Origin: a virus
DNA: 37,702 bases
IMG/VR virus record: IMGVR_UViG_3300030382_002965
Location: 4,226 to 41,927 of that record
Strand: one strand, 5' to 3'
Part shown: in pieces, positions 1 through 7,137 of the stretch
Layout of the letters: the number at the start of each line of letters is the position of its first letter
How positions within the stretch are numbered: position 1 is the stretch's first letter
Translations under genes and position numbers: made by a program
The notes under the pieces: generated by a model
Told to the model about the DNA's origin: nothing
The model's database searches: none
What the model saw: the letters and a program-made list of their open reading frames with translations, nothing else

Positions 1-28
1 CCTTACAGAAAGAGCAAAAAACAAAAAA

Positions 29-99
29 CTCTTATAGAGCCCTATGATTATTATCTATATATTAATATATCTATATATACCAATCATACTCTTACAGAG
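29..99. repeat. Nested dyad with paired CTCTTAYAGAG copies
   Basis: Two near-identical 11-mers, CTCTTATAGAG at 29-39 and CTCTTACAGAG at 89-99, lie symmetrically about position 64, and each is itself palindromic. Between them are a perfect 14-base AT palindrome (57-70) and the inverted pair TGATT (45-49) / AATCA (82-86). The whole stretch is therefore a nested dyad directly upstream of the replication genes. An operator, an early promoter region or an origin would each fit; the sequence does not decide between them. Confidence 0.45.
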
Positions 100-105
100 A
101 AACTA

Positions 106-191
106 AATTAGTCTGTTTTTATAGCTAATATATTTACTATCCTCCAAATGTATTAGCTTTATAAACAGATTAATTAATAAAGGAGGATATA
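106..191 (+). promoter_or_regulatory. Leader hairpin with anti-Shine-Dalgarno loop
   Basis: Arms 106-130 and 151-175 form an imperfect inverted repeat of 25 bases around a 20-base loop. The loop holds TATCCTCC (138-145). This is the exact complement of GGAGGATA (182-189), the ribosome-binding site of the first gene, whose ATG is at 192. The loop could pair with that site over 8 bases to give a pseudoknot that hides it. What is seen is the complementarity and the hairpin; translational control of the early unit is inferred. Confidence 0.5.
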
Positions 192-335
192 ATGCGTGAT
201 AATTACCAATGTGAGGAATGCAAGAACACAACTAAAGCAGATGAATTTACTTGTTTGTGTTTGTGTTTAAATTGTGGTCCTTGTGATGAGAATGGATGTA
301 AATATGGCGAAGAAAAAGATGAAGAACTTTGTTGA
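192..335 (+). CDS. Cys-rich mini-protein, probable zinc-binding knuckle
   Basis: A 47-residue protein that starts at an ATG 5 bases after a near-perfect GGAGG site, which makes the start secure. It has eight cysteines: a CxxC pair (C7, C10) near the N-terminus, a run CLCLCLNC (21-28), then C31 and C36, and ends in Cys. The tail is acidic. This layout suggests a small metal-binding knuckle, but I do not recognise the family. It is the first gene of the replication unit, sits under the anti-Shine-Dalgarno hairpin, and overlaps the next gene by 32 bases in another frame. A second Cys-rich mini-protein lies at the far end of the late unit. Confidence 0.6.
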   Translation: MRDNYQCEECKNTTKADEFTCLCLCLNCGPCDENGCKYGEEKDEELC

Positions 336-432
336 ACGGCCAAAGCCTAAAAAACGAATTGGTGTTCATAAAAAGTCTTTAAATAAAGATGAGAAAAGAA
401 GTTATAAAAAATATAACAAACAAGGAAGATAA
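304..432 (+). CDS. Small basic protein ahead of the ssDNA-binding protein
   Basis: A 42-residue, very basic protein (about one third Lys/Arg) that begins MAKKKMKNF and ends KKYNKQGR. Small lysine-rich proteins with a similar end occur next to ssDNA-binding protein genes in marine podovirus-like genomes, from my knowledge of such genomes; the function is unknown, and nucleic-acid binding is inferred from charge only. The start overlaps the Cys-rich gene by 32 bases, and its GAAGAAAAAG lead is a poor Shine-Dalgarno site, so translation may be coupled to the upstream gene. The stop lies 20 bases before ssb. Confidence 0.6.
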   Translation: MAKKKMKNFVERPKPKKRIGVHKKSLNKDEKRSYKKYNKQGR

Positions 433-452
433 TATAAAAGGAGAAAATAAAT

Positions 453-920
453 ATGTTATTAAATGACGTAGAGTTAAACTGGATAAAGTTGGATCCTAAA
501 AATCCTGATATGGGTTTTGATAAACAAAGTCCACAATATTCAGTTACTGTAAAAACATCAGATAAGAAAAAAGCTGATGAATGGAAAAAAGCTGGTATCA
601 ATGTAAAACCAGTTGAGGAAAATGGTGCTGTTGTGTATAGTGCTGGACTGAAGAAAAAGATTTATTCTGACGCTGAGGGTAAATATAATACTTCACCTCC
701 ACCAGTTGTAGACAAAAGTTTACAACCTATTCTTGATACCACTACTTTAGGTAATGGATCAAAAGGTAATGTTCAGGTTAAATTTAAACCATACACATAT
801 ATGGGTAAATCTGGAATATCTGTACAACTTTTAGCATTACAAATTACTGAAAAAGTTGAGTATACAGGCGGAGACAAACTTGAGTTTGCTGCAATTGATA
901 CTGAAAAAGAAGTAATTTAA
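453..920 (+). CDS. Single-stranded DNA-binding protein (T7 gp2.5-like)
   Basis: A 155-residue OB-fold type protein that coats single-stranded DNA during replication and recombination. The opening pattern (LNWIKLDPKNPD, then VTVKTSDKKKADEWKKAG) and the later VQVKFKPYTYMGKSGISVQLLALQI strand pattern are typical of gp2.5/DUF2815 proteins of T7-like phages. The C-terminus is moderately acidic (about DTEKEVI) but does not end in the aromatic residue that T7 gp2.5 uses to contact its polymerase and helicase. An AAAGGAG site precedes the ATG. A hairpin follows the stop codon, which could favour higher expression of this gene than of those downstream. Confidence 0.8.
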   Translation: MLLNDVELNWIKLDPKNPDMGFDKQSPQYSVTVKTSDKKKADEWKKAGINVKPVEENGAVVYSAGLKKKIYSDAEGKYNTSPPPVVDKSLQPILDTTTLGNGSKGNVQVKFKPYTYMGKSGISVQLLALQITEKVEYTGGDKLEFAAIDTEKEVI

Positions 921-931
921 TATTAAACTTA

Positions 932-957
932 TTGGCTGGGTGTAAAAGCCCAGCTAA
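932..957 (+). terminator. Intercistronic hairpin after ssb
   Basis: TTGGCTGGG (932-940) pairs with CCCAGCTAA (949-957) through nine pairs, one of them G-U, around an 8-base loop. No long T run follows, so it is more likely an attenuator or an mRNA-stabilising stem than a full terminator. It sits between the ssb stop and the next ribosome-binding site. Confidence 0.5.
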
Positions 958-972
958 TTAATAAAGGAATTT

Positions 973-1281
973 ATGAATAAAACAGACTTTCATGTTTTTA
1001 ATATTGATGATAAATGGTTAAAAATGATTTTAAGTGGTAAGAAAAGATCTGAAATTAGACGGTATGCTTTGCCATTAGAAGGCAAGGAAGTTGGTTTAAT
1101 GAATAATTCTACTGATAGAATAGAAGCTATTGTAACAATAGGAATGATTTTAGATTTAAGAGGATTAGAGGAAGATGATATTAATATGATTTTATCTGAA
1201 GCAAAAATAGATGATGAATTTAGAAAGCATTATCCTTGTAATTATTTATATCAAATTAAAGCTGTAAAAAGAGTACATTAA
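973..1281 (+). CDS. ASCH/PUA-like domain protein
   Basis: A 102-residue single-domain protein. Residues 22-29 (GKKRSEIR) fit the GxKxxExR signature of the ASCH superfamily, a PUA-like fold associated with RNA binding, and WLKMILSGKK just before it is the usual lead-in helix. The end, YLYQIKAVKRV, fits the final strand. The function in the phage is unknown; modified-nucleotide hydrolysis or RNA recognition are possibilities known for the superfamily. It lies between the ssb hairpin and a dNMP kinase, in the nucleotide and replication unit. It has an AAAGGA site close to the ATG. Confidence 0.65.
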   Translation: MNKTDFHVFNIDDKWLKMILSGKKRSEIRRYALPLEGKEVGLMNNSTDRIEAIVTIGMILDLRGLEEDDINMILSEAKIDDEFRKHYPCNYLYQIKAVKRVH

Positions 1282-1299
1282 AAATAAAAGGAGAATAAA

Positions 1300-1833
1300 A
1301 TGATCATAGGAATCGCAGGTTATAAGGGATCTGGAAAAGATACAATAGCAAATGTATTACAAAAAGGTTTTGAATTTGAAAAAATGTCATTTGCACAACC
1401 AATTAAGGATATTGTACATCATACATTTGGAATTGATAAAGCAATATTATCTGGTGATAATGGTGATAGAGAATTTAGAGAATTATCTATGCCTGATTGG
1501 TTTTATTTATCTCCAAGAGATATGTTACAAAAAATAGGTATGGCTTTTAGAGATGAATTACACAAAGATATATGGGTTAAAGTATTAGAAAATAAAATTA
1601 AAAATACAAAAAAGAATATTGTTATATCTGATGTAAGATTTAAAAATGAATTAGAAATGATTAACAATTATGGTTTTTGTGTTGGTGTTAAACGCCCGGG
1701 GCATGAAGGTGATGAACATAGATCAGAACATGCATTAGATGATGTAGCATTACCTATTGTTTTTAAAAATGATGATACACAAGCAATGCTTTACGCAAAA
1801 GCATTTAACTACTTTAAGGATAAATTAAAATGA
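1300..1833 (+). CDS. Deoxynucleoside monophosphate kinase (P-loop)
   Basis: A 177-residue P-loop kinase. The Walker A motif GYKGSGKDT spans residues 7-15, with the Lys-Asp-Thr typical of T4 gp1-like deoxynucleoside monophosphate kinases. A long helical middle with FRDELHKDIWV and the strand NIVISDVRFKNE near residue 107 are also family features. The enzyme phosphorylates dNMPs released from host DNA to feed phage replication. This matches the ribonucleotide reductase encoded on the other strand. The stop codon overlaps the polymerase start as ATGA, so the two are probably translationally coupled. The substrate range cannot be read from sequence. Confidence 0.8.
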   Translation: MIIGIAGYKGSGKDTIANVLQKGFEFEKMSFAQPIKDIVHHTFGIDKAILSGDNGDREFRELSMPDWFYLSPRDMLQKIGMAFRDELHKDIWVKVLENKIKNTKKNIVISDVRFKNELEMINNYGFCVGVKRPGHEGDEHRSEHALDDVALPIVFKNDDTQAMLYAKAFNYFKDKLK

Positions 1834-3653
1834 AACTAATATACGATATAGAAACTAACGGTTTAATAGAGACAGTAGATAAAATTTGGTTAGCAGTAGT
1901 TAAAAATATAGATACAAATGAAATAATAACATTTAGTGATTATGATGCTGATAGTAAACCATTAAAAGAATTAGTACCTTATTTAAATAAAGCAACTGTA
2001 TTAATTGGCCATAACATTATTGCTTATGACAATGTGGTTCTTAATAAAATACTTAACTGGCAACCACCTACAACCATCAAAATGATAGATACAATGGTTA
2101 TTAGTCAAATGAATAACTTTAGAAGAGAGGGTAAACATAGCTTAAAGAATTTTGGTTTATTATTAGGTGATGCAAAAGGTGAAAGTCCTGACTTTACTAA
2201 ATTTAGCCCTGAGATGAAAACTTATGCAATTCAAGATGTTAATTTGAACCATAAGGTTTATAAATATGTAACAAATGAGGCACAAACATTAATTAAAAAT
2301 AGACCTACATTTAAAACTGCATTACAAACAGAGCATGCTATTGCTCAAATTTGTGCTGGTCAAGTTATTAATAAATGGAAGTTTAATACAAAATTAGCTA
2401 AAAAGCATTATGAATATTTAACTTCAGAAATGAAGAAAATTGAGGATAAAATAAATCCAACATTAAAGCCTAGAAAAATTTTAATAGATAAGGAGCCTAA
2501 AAAAGCTAAATATATTCAAGATGGTAGATTTAGTTCAGTTAGTGCCAGAATGTTATCACAATTTTTAGATAAAGAAGTTAAACAAGAAGATACCCATTTA
2601 TGGGATCCTAATAAAACATTTCAAAGATTTAAAATGATTGAAGCCGATCTGGGTAATATGGATCAAGTACGTGGTATGTTATTAGATGCAGGTTGGCAAC
2701 CAAGTCAGTTCACCCCAAAAGGAGAACCGAAAATAACACCGGACAGTGTACATACAATTGAGGGTGATTTAGGAAAAGAAATATTACACTATTATAGTTT
2801 AAGAAGTAGACATAGTGTTTTAAAAACCTGGATTGAATTAGCTGAACAAAATAATGACAGAATTTATGTTGAAGCTTTTAATATAGGTACACCAACATAT
2901 AGACAAAGACATTCAAAAGTAGTAAATGTACCTAATAGTAATTCATTTTTTGGTAAAGAGATGAGAGAATTATTTATAGCTGATGAAGGAAAAGTAATGG
3001 TAGGTTGTGATAGTTCAGGTAACCAAATTAGAGCCTTAGGCCATTATTTAAATAGTAAAGATATAAATGATCATATTTTAAATGGTGATATACATCAAAG
3101 GACTGCTGATATTGTAGGTGTTCCTAGACAATTAGCTAAATCATTATTATATGCTACAATATTTGGCGCTGGTTTTGCTAAGTTAGGTAAAATGGTTACA
3201 GGCGTTGAGGATATGGAGAAAGGTAAAGAAGTAAAAGGTAAACTATATACAGCCTTTCCAGGATTAAAGGAATTAAATTTAAGATTAAATAAATTCTTTT
3301 ATCAAACACAAAATAAATCAGGATTAGGTTTTGTACCTGCTCTTGATGGTCGTAAGGTTTACGCCGAGTCATCTTTTAAATTGCTTAATTATTTATTACA
3401 AGCATTTGAAGCAATTACAGTTAAAACTGCAGTTGTTAATGCTTTTAAAATGTTTAAAGAAGAACATTTAAATGTAGATATATTAGGTTTAATACATGAT
3501 GAAGTTCAGGTTCAAACTGATCCTAAAAATGTAAATAGAGTTAAAGAAATACTAAGTTATTCTTTTGGTGATTTTATTACTAAAGAATTAAAATTAAATA
3601 TAAAAATGGCAGGAGATGCCAAAGAAGGAAATAATTGGAATGCAACACACTAA
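1830..3653 (+). CDS. DNA polymerase, family A with 3'-5' exonuclease
   Basis: The replicative polymerase, 607 residues (T7 gp5 is about 700). Exonuclease residues are intact: D6 and E8 in YDIETNG, the GHNIIAYDN block near 60-67, and Y132/D136 in YAIQD. Polymerase motif A is CDSSGNQIRALGHY with D394. Motif B is RQLAKSLLYATIFGAG with R433, K437, Y441 and F445. Motif C is H556-D557-E558. Y441 corresponds to T7 Tyr526 (E. coli Pol I 762), a residue linked to dideoxynucleotide acceptance and, in viral surveys, to lytic phages. F445 replaces the usual Tyr (T7 530, Pol I 766). It starts within an ATGA overlap with the kinase. Confidence 0.95.
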   Translation: MKLIYDIETNGLIETVDKIWLAVVKNIDTNEIITFSDYDADSKPLKELVPYLNKATVLIGHNIIAYDNVVLNKILNWQPPTTIKMIDTMVISQMNNFRREGKHSLKNFGLLLGDAKGESPDFTKFSPEMKTYAIQDVNLNHKVYKYVTNEAQTLIKNRPTFKTALQTEHAIAQICAGQVINKWKFNTKLAKKHYEYLTSEMKKIEDKINPTLKPRKILIDKEPKKAKYIQDGRFSSVSARMLSQFLDKEVKQEDTHLWDPNKTFQRFKMIEADLGNMDQVRGMLLDAGWQPSQFTPKGEPKITPDSVHTIEGDLGKEILHYYSLRSRHSVLKTWIELAEQNNDRIYVEAFNIGTPTYRQRHSKVVNVPNSNSFFGKEMRELFIADEGKVMVGCDSSGNQIRALGHYLNSKDINDHILNGDIHQRTADIVGVPRQLAKSLLYATIFGAGFAKLGKMVTGVEDMEKGKEVKGKLYTAFPGLKELNLRLNKFFYQTQNKSGLGFVPALDGRKVYAESSFKLLNYLLQAFEAITVKTAVVNAFKMFKEEHLNVDILGLIHDEVQVQTDPKNVNRVKEILSYSFGDFITKELKLNIKMAGDAKEGNNWNATH

Positions 3654-4386
3654 TAAAGTAATTGGATTAATTGATGGTGACGTAATAATTTATCGTGCTA
3701 TTAATAAATCAGAAAAAGATAATATAACTCCAAAAAAAGCTTTTGATATGACAATAGAAAATATTAAAGCTGAAACAGCATGTCAAGAATATCAATTGCA
3801 TGTAAGTGGTAAAGGTAATTTTAGAAAAGAATTAAAGCAACCATATACTGTTTATAAAGGTAAGAGAAAAGAGAAACCACCTCAATTTAAACCATTAAAG
3901 GAATATGTAATTAAAAAATATAAACCTATAATGCAAGATGGTTTAGAGGCGGATGATACAATTTCAATTCAAGCCACGAAATATTTAAAAGAAAATCAAT
4001 TATATATGTTAATTACAATTGATAAGGATCTTAAAACTATTGGTGGTCTATTTTATAATTTAATGTATAATAATTTAATTGCTGTGTCTAATATTGGTGC
4101 AGTTGAGTTTTTCCACGAGCAACTATTAACTGGGGATCCTGTAGATAATGTTCCAGGTGTAGAAGGAATTGGTAAAGTTAAAGCAGGTAAAATATTAAAA
4201 GGTAAAAATATAAAAGATCAATTTAAAGCAATTGTCAATACCTATAAAAAACATTATGGTAAAGACCATAGACATAGATTAGAAACTATGGGTAAGATGC
4301 TTTATTTATTAAAGGATATAAAAGATAAATGGACAATTAATTTTTGGAAAGGTTATGTCAATGGCATTCAACCAATCGGAATATAA
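3640..4386 (+). CDS. 5'-3' exonuclease (T7 gp6-like, FEN family)
   Basis: About 248 residues. The N-terminal GLIDGDVIIYRA supplies the first metal-binding Asp pair. LEADDTISIQA and ITIDKDLKTI give the central acidic cluster. GDPVDNVPGVEGIGKVKAGKIL is the helix-hairpin-helix DNA-binding segment with its metal Asp residues. The enzyme removes primers and resects ends during replication and recombination. The start chosen is the ATG at 3640, which has AAGGA ten bases upstream. An ATG eight codons earlier at 3616 has its purine run almost touching it, so it is less likely. The gene overlaps the end of the polymerase by 14 bases. Confidence 0.88.
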   Translation: MQHTNKVIGLIDGDVIIYRAINKSEKDNITPKKAFDMTIENIKAETACQEYQLHVSGKGNFRKELKQPYTVYKGKRKEKPPQFKPLKEYVIKKYKPIMQDGLEADDTISIQATKYLKENQLYMLITIDKDLKTIGGLFYNLMYNNLIAVSNIGAVEFFHEQLLTGDPVDNVPGVEGIGKVKAGKILKGKNIKDQFKAIVNTYKKHYGKDHRHRLETMGKMLYLLKDIKDKWTINFWKGYVNGIQPIGI

Positions 4387-4771
4387 TAAAACTATTAGAG
4401 GTATTGCTGTTACCGCATGCAAGGCCTCTAAAAGAAGAGCCAGGGTAAAAAATTTACCATTTAATTTAACATCAAATTATTTGGAAAGTATTTTTCCTAA
4501 AAATTTTAGATGTCCAATTCTTAATTATAAAATGAGAGTATCTAATAAGTCTTTAGGTAGATTAAGCCCAACATTAGATAGAATTAATCCAAGAAAAGGA
4601 TATATAAAAGGTAATGTAGAATTTGTGGCTAATATAGCAAACCTAATGATGTCTTCTGCAACAGGAAAAGATATTGAAAGGTTTGTTAAATGGGCAACAA
4701 AAAAATATAATATAACAAGAGAGGAAATTTATGGGAAAAGATACAACATTTATAAAACACACAAACTGTGA
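4361..4771 (+). CDS. HNH-type endonuclease
   Basis: A 136-residue protein. CPILNYKM (51-58) is followed by SPTLDRINPRKGYIKGNVEF (69-88), the D-R-I-x-P-x-K-G-Y-x-x-G-N-V pattern of small phage HNH endonucleases; D73 and N85 are the expected active-site positions. Only one Cys is present in this region, so the usual Cys4 zinc frame is lacking. It lies between the exonuclease and the primase-helicase and overlaps both (26 and 41 bases), so it may do the branch-resolving job of T7 gp3 or endonuclease VII. A mobile homing enzyme is the alternative. The ATG at 4361 is preferred to that at 4355 because the GGAAAGG site is then 8 bases away. Confidence 0.7.
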   Translation: MAFNQSEYNKTIRGIAVTACKASKRRARVKNLPFNLTSNYLESIFPKNFRCPILNYKMRVSNKSLGRLSPTLDRINPRKGYIKGNVEFVANIANLMMSSATGKDIERFVKWATKKYNITREEIYGKRYNIYKTHKL

Positions 4772-6365
4772 GCCTTGTGGTAGCAGTGACGCTAATGCTG
4801 TTTATAGTGATGGTAGTACATATTGTTTTAGTTGTAAGAAAACTAATCCAAGTGGGACAGAGGAAACAACGCTTGAGTTTAATGTAGTACAAAAGCATTT
4901 AAGTTTAGAAGAAATAGAACAGTTACCTATAGAAAGTTTTAGAGGTATTAGTAAAAAAGTTTTATATAATGCTGGTGTTAAAGTTGAGTATGATGAAAAT
5001 AGAAATATTATTAATCATTATTATCCACTTACTGTAAATAAAAAAGTTAAGTCATATAAGAAAAGAATAGTAGCTACTAAAGAATTTAGAGCTGTTGGTA
5101 AAATTGAAGTACCTGAATTATTTAATCAATGTAATAGTGGTAAAAGAAAAAATTTAGTTATTACTGAGGGAGAAATAGATTGTTTATCTATATTAGAAAT
5201 GCTTACAAAAGCTAAAGCACAATTTGATGTAGTTAGTATTGTTAATGGTGCACCAAGTGCTAGAAGAAATATTGCATCTAATTTAGATTTTATTAATAAA
5301 TACGAGAAAGTATTTTTAGCATTTGATAATGATGAGCCCGGTATTGAGGCCGCAAATGATGTAGCACATATAATTAAGCCTGGTAAATCACATATTGTTA
5401 ATAGTATATTTAAAGATGCAAATGAAGCATTAGTTAAAGAACAATCTAATGCATATTTACAAGATATATGGAGCGCTAAAACATATAAACCTGATAACTT
5501 TGTTAGTGGTGAAAAGATTTGGCAAGCATTTAAGGAAAGATCTGAAGTTAAATCAGTACCGTACCCTGATTGTTTAAAAGGTTTAAATGATAAATTATTT
5601 GGAATGAGATTAGGTGAGATAACTTTATTTACATCTGGTACAGGTAGTGGAAAATCAACAGTTGTTAAAGAGACAATATTAAACTTATTAGATAAGACAG
5701 AAGATAAAATTGGTTTAATTTCTTTAGAAGAAAGTATTGGTGATACAGCAACAAGATTAATTGGTATGTCTATTAATAAAAATATTAGATTTCCAGATGA
5801 TGTTACTGAAGAAGAAGCTAGGGTTGGTTATAATAAAGTATTTAAAGATGAAAGACTTATCTTATTAGACCACCAAGGATCTGTTCAAGATACTTCTTTA
5901 TTAGATAGGATTGAATATTTGGCTGCATTAGGTTGTACTTATTTAATACTTGACCATATTACTATAGCCGTTTCAGAAGGAATTGATGGTGCTACAGGTA
6001 ATGAAGCAGTTGATAAGGTTATGAGTTCTTTATTAAAAATTGTTAAAAGATATAATATTCACTTAACATTAATATCTCATTTAAGAAAAAGTTCAGGTGA
6101 GGGAAAAAGTTTTGAGGAAGGTGTTATGCCTAATTTAGATTCTATAAAAGGATCTGGATCAATTAAACAAATAAGTTTTGACATTATAGGATTTGCTAGA
6201 AATATGATGGCAGCCGAGAAAGCTGATAGAAGTATAGTAAAATTTGCTGTACTAAAATCACGATTTAGCGGTGAAACAGGTCATTGTGGACAGGCGACTT
6301 ATAATGTAAGTACAGGAAGGCTAAATTATAATGAAAGTAATTTAGCTTTTAAAGAAGTACTATAA
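4731..6365 (+). CDS. Primase-helicase (T7 gp4-like)
   Basis: A 544-residue fusion that unwinds the fork and lays down lagging-strand primers. The N-terminal zinc finger uses C13, C16, C32 and C35. The TOPRIM primase domain shows VITEGEIDCL (about 143-152) and FLAFDNDEPG (about 196-205). The RecA-like helicase has Walker A TSGTGSGKST (301-310), an acidic Walker B block YLILDHI (D408) and the ISHLRK block after it. All parts of both enzymes are present. It lacks the long acidic C-terminal tail of T7 gp4. GAGGAA precedes the start, which overlaps the HNH gene by 41 bases. It is the last gene of the plus-strand unit. Confidence 0.93.
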   Translation: MGKDTTFIKHTNCEPCGSSDANAVYSDGSTYCFSCKKTNPSGTEETTLEFNVVQKHLSLEEIEQLPIESFRGISKKVLYNAGVKVEYDENRNIINHYYPLTVNKKVKSYKKRIVATKEFRAVGKIEVPELFNQCNSGKRKNLVITEGEIDCLSILEMLTKAKAQFDVVSIVNGAPSARRNIASNLDFINKYEKVFLAFDNDEPGIEAANDVAHIIKPGKSHIVNSIFKDANEALVKEQSNAYLQDIWSAKTYKPDNFVSGEKIWQAFKERSEVKSVPYPDCLKGLNDKLFGMRLGEITLFTSGTGSGKSTVVKETILNLLDKTEDKIGLISLEESIGDTATRLIGMSINKNIRFPDDVTEEEARVGYNKVFKDERLILLDHQGSVQDTSLLDRIEYLAALGCTYLILDHITIAVSEGIDGATGNEAVDKVMSSLLKIVKRYNIHLTLISHLRKSSGEGKSFEEGVMPNLDSIKGSGSIKQISFDIIGFARNMMAAEKADRSIVKFAVLKSRFSGETGHCGQATYNVSTGRLNYNESNLAFKEVL

Positions 6366-6369
6366 CCAG

Positions 6370-6516
6370 TTTCGGTTAGTATTAGAACTGCACGTAAGAC
6401 CAGATATGGCAACAGCTAATAGCAATGATACATAATGGATTAATAGGCGATCCTCTCTCAAGCCTACCATTTGTATTAGTAAACCGAAGTAGCTGAGCAC
6501 CTACTAAAAAGGCTCA
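6370..6516 (+). ncRNA. Candidate structured RNA with H-type pseudoknot
   Basis: No reading frame of note. TTCGGTT (6371-6377) closes with AACCGAA (6482-6488). Inside, TATTAG (6380-6385) pairs with CTAATA (6416-6421). ATACA-t-AATGG (6428-6438) pairs with CCATTTGTAT (6467-6476), extended by TAGGC (6444-6448) with GCCTA (6462-6466). Next, AGTAG (6488-6492) pairs with CTACT (6501-6505), while loop bases TGAGC (6494-6498) match GCTCA (6512-6516), an H-type pseudoknot. It begins just after the helicase stop and ends ten bases before a terminator, so it would form the 3' end of the early transcript. I do not recognise a known RNA family. The structure is read by eye. Confidence 0.45.
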
Positions 6517-6525
6517 CGGAATTTA

Positions 6526-6549
6526 AAAGGGGGGCATTAAACCCCCTTT
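6526..6549. terminator. Bidirectional Rho-independent terminator
   Basis: AAAGGGGG (6526-6533) pairs perfectly with CCCCCTTT (6542-6549) around an 8-base loop. T-rich sequence follows in both directions. It lies between the ends of the two convergent transcription units, one base from the last minus-strand stop codon, and should end transcription from both sides. Confidence 0.85.
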
Positions 6550-6550
6550 A

Positions 6551-6772
6551 TTAATTATCTAAAATTAGTTTTTCAATTGTATGTGAACCATCGATATTAA
6601 TTTCGAGTTCTGCCTTAGATTTGATACATTGATACTTAACACTGCTATTAGATTTTAAACTTCTTTTAGCAATACGTTGTCCTTTAAGACATTCACTCAT
6701 TGTCGGCTGAATTCTCGCCTCTTTAATTTCCCCATTAATTATCATCAATAATGCTACAACTACTTCAACCAT
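6551..6772 (-). CDS. Conserved small phage protein, unknown function
   Basis: A 73-residue protein at the very end of the late unit. Its N-terminus is hydrophobic (MVEVVVALLMIING), like a short signal or anchor. A central SECLKGQRIAKR segment follows, then YQCIKSKAELEIN. Short proteins of this look are common near the lysis genes of marine phages, but I know no function. The two Cys residues (SEC and YQC) could form a disulfide if the protein is exported. The start codon overlaps the stop of the upstream gene as TAATG, and the terminator follows at once. Confidence 0.6.
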   Translation of the reverse strand: MVEVVVALLMIINGEIKEARIQPTMSECLKGQRIAKRSLKSNSSVKYQCIKSKAELEINIDGSHTIEKLILDN

Positions 6773-7137
6773 TATAGACCTCCATTCTTATTTGCTCTTA
6801 CTTTATCTTTTAATACTTCTACATCTTTTAAAAGCTTATCAGTTTGTTTTTGTAAAAACGATATATTTACTTTATTATTCATCATATCTTCAATTCTTTT
6901 TTCAATCATCTCTACAGATTTATATAAATCCTCAATCAAAAAATGTTGCTCCTGATCAGTAGGAACTTGTTCACTTCTTTTTAATAAATCATTTTCAAAT
7001 AACTCTCTTGATGTTTCTAAGGAAACCAATCTTGAAGTTAATTCTGTGTAAGCGAAGATACCCATTGATACTGCAATTATAATTCCAATCATATTCTTAA
7101 TTGGCATACTTACAGCAGTGTTTTCATTTATTTTCAT
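6772..7137 (-). CDS. Membrane-anchored coiled-coil protein, possibly lysis-related
   Basis: About 121 residues. It begins MKINENTAVSMPIKNMIGI, crosses the membrane once (about residues 17-35), and continues as a long charged helix with heptad-like Leu/Ile/Val spacing (from SRLVSLE to KLLKDVEVLKDKVRANK). One transmembrane segment plus a periplasmic coiled coil resembles an inner-membrane spanin, but no partner is seen, so this is only a suggestion. The start at 7137 is preferred to an ATG eleven codons upstream because TTTGGAGG lies nine bases ahead of it. It overlaps a 24-codon membrane peptide gene as ATGA. Confidence 0.55.
   Translation of the reverse strand: MKINENTAVSMPIKNMIGIIIAVSMGIFAYTELTSRLVSLETSRELFENDLLKRSEQVPTDQEQHFLIEDLYKSVEMIEKRIEDMMNNKVNISFLQKQTDKLLKDVEVLKDKVRANKNGGL

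Noticed and set aside
6366-6525. Hammerhead, glutamine riboswitch, SAM-type riboswitch or tRNA as identity of the RNA
   Set aside because: The core motifs (for example CUGANGA and GAAA of hammerheads) are missing and there is no tRNA-like 3' end or cloverleaf.
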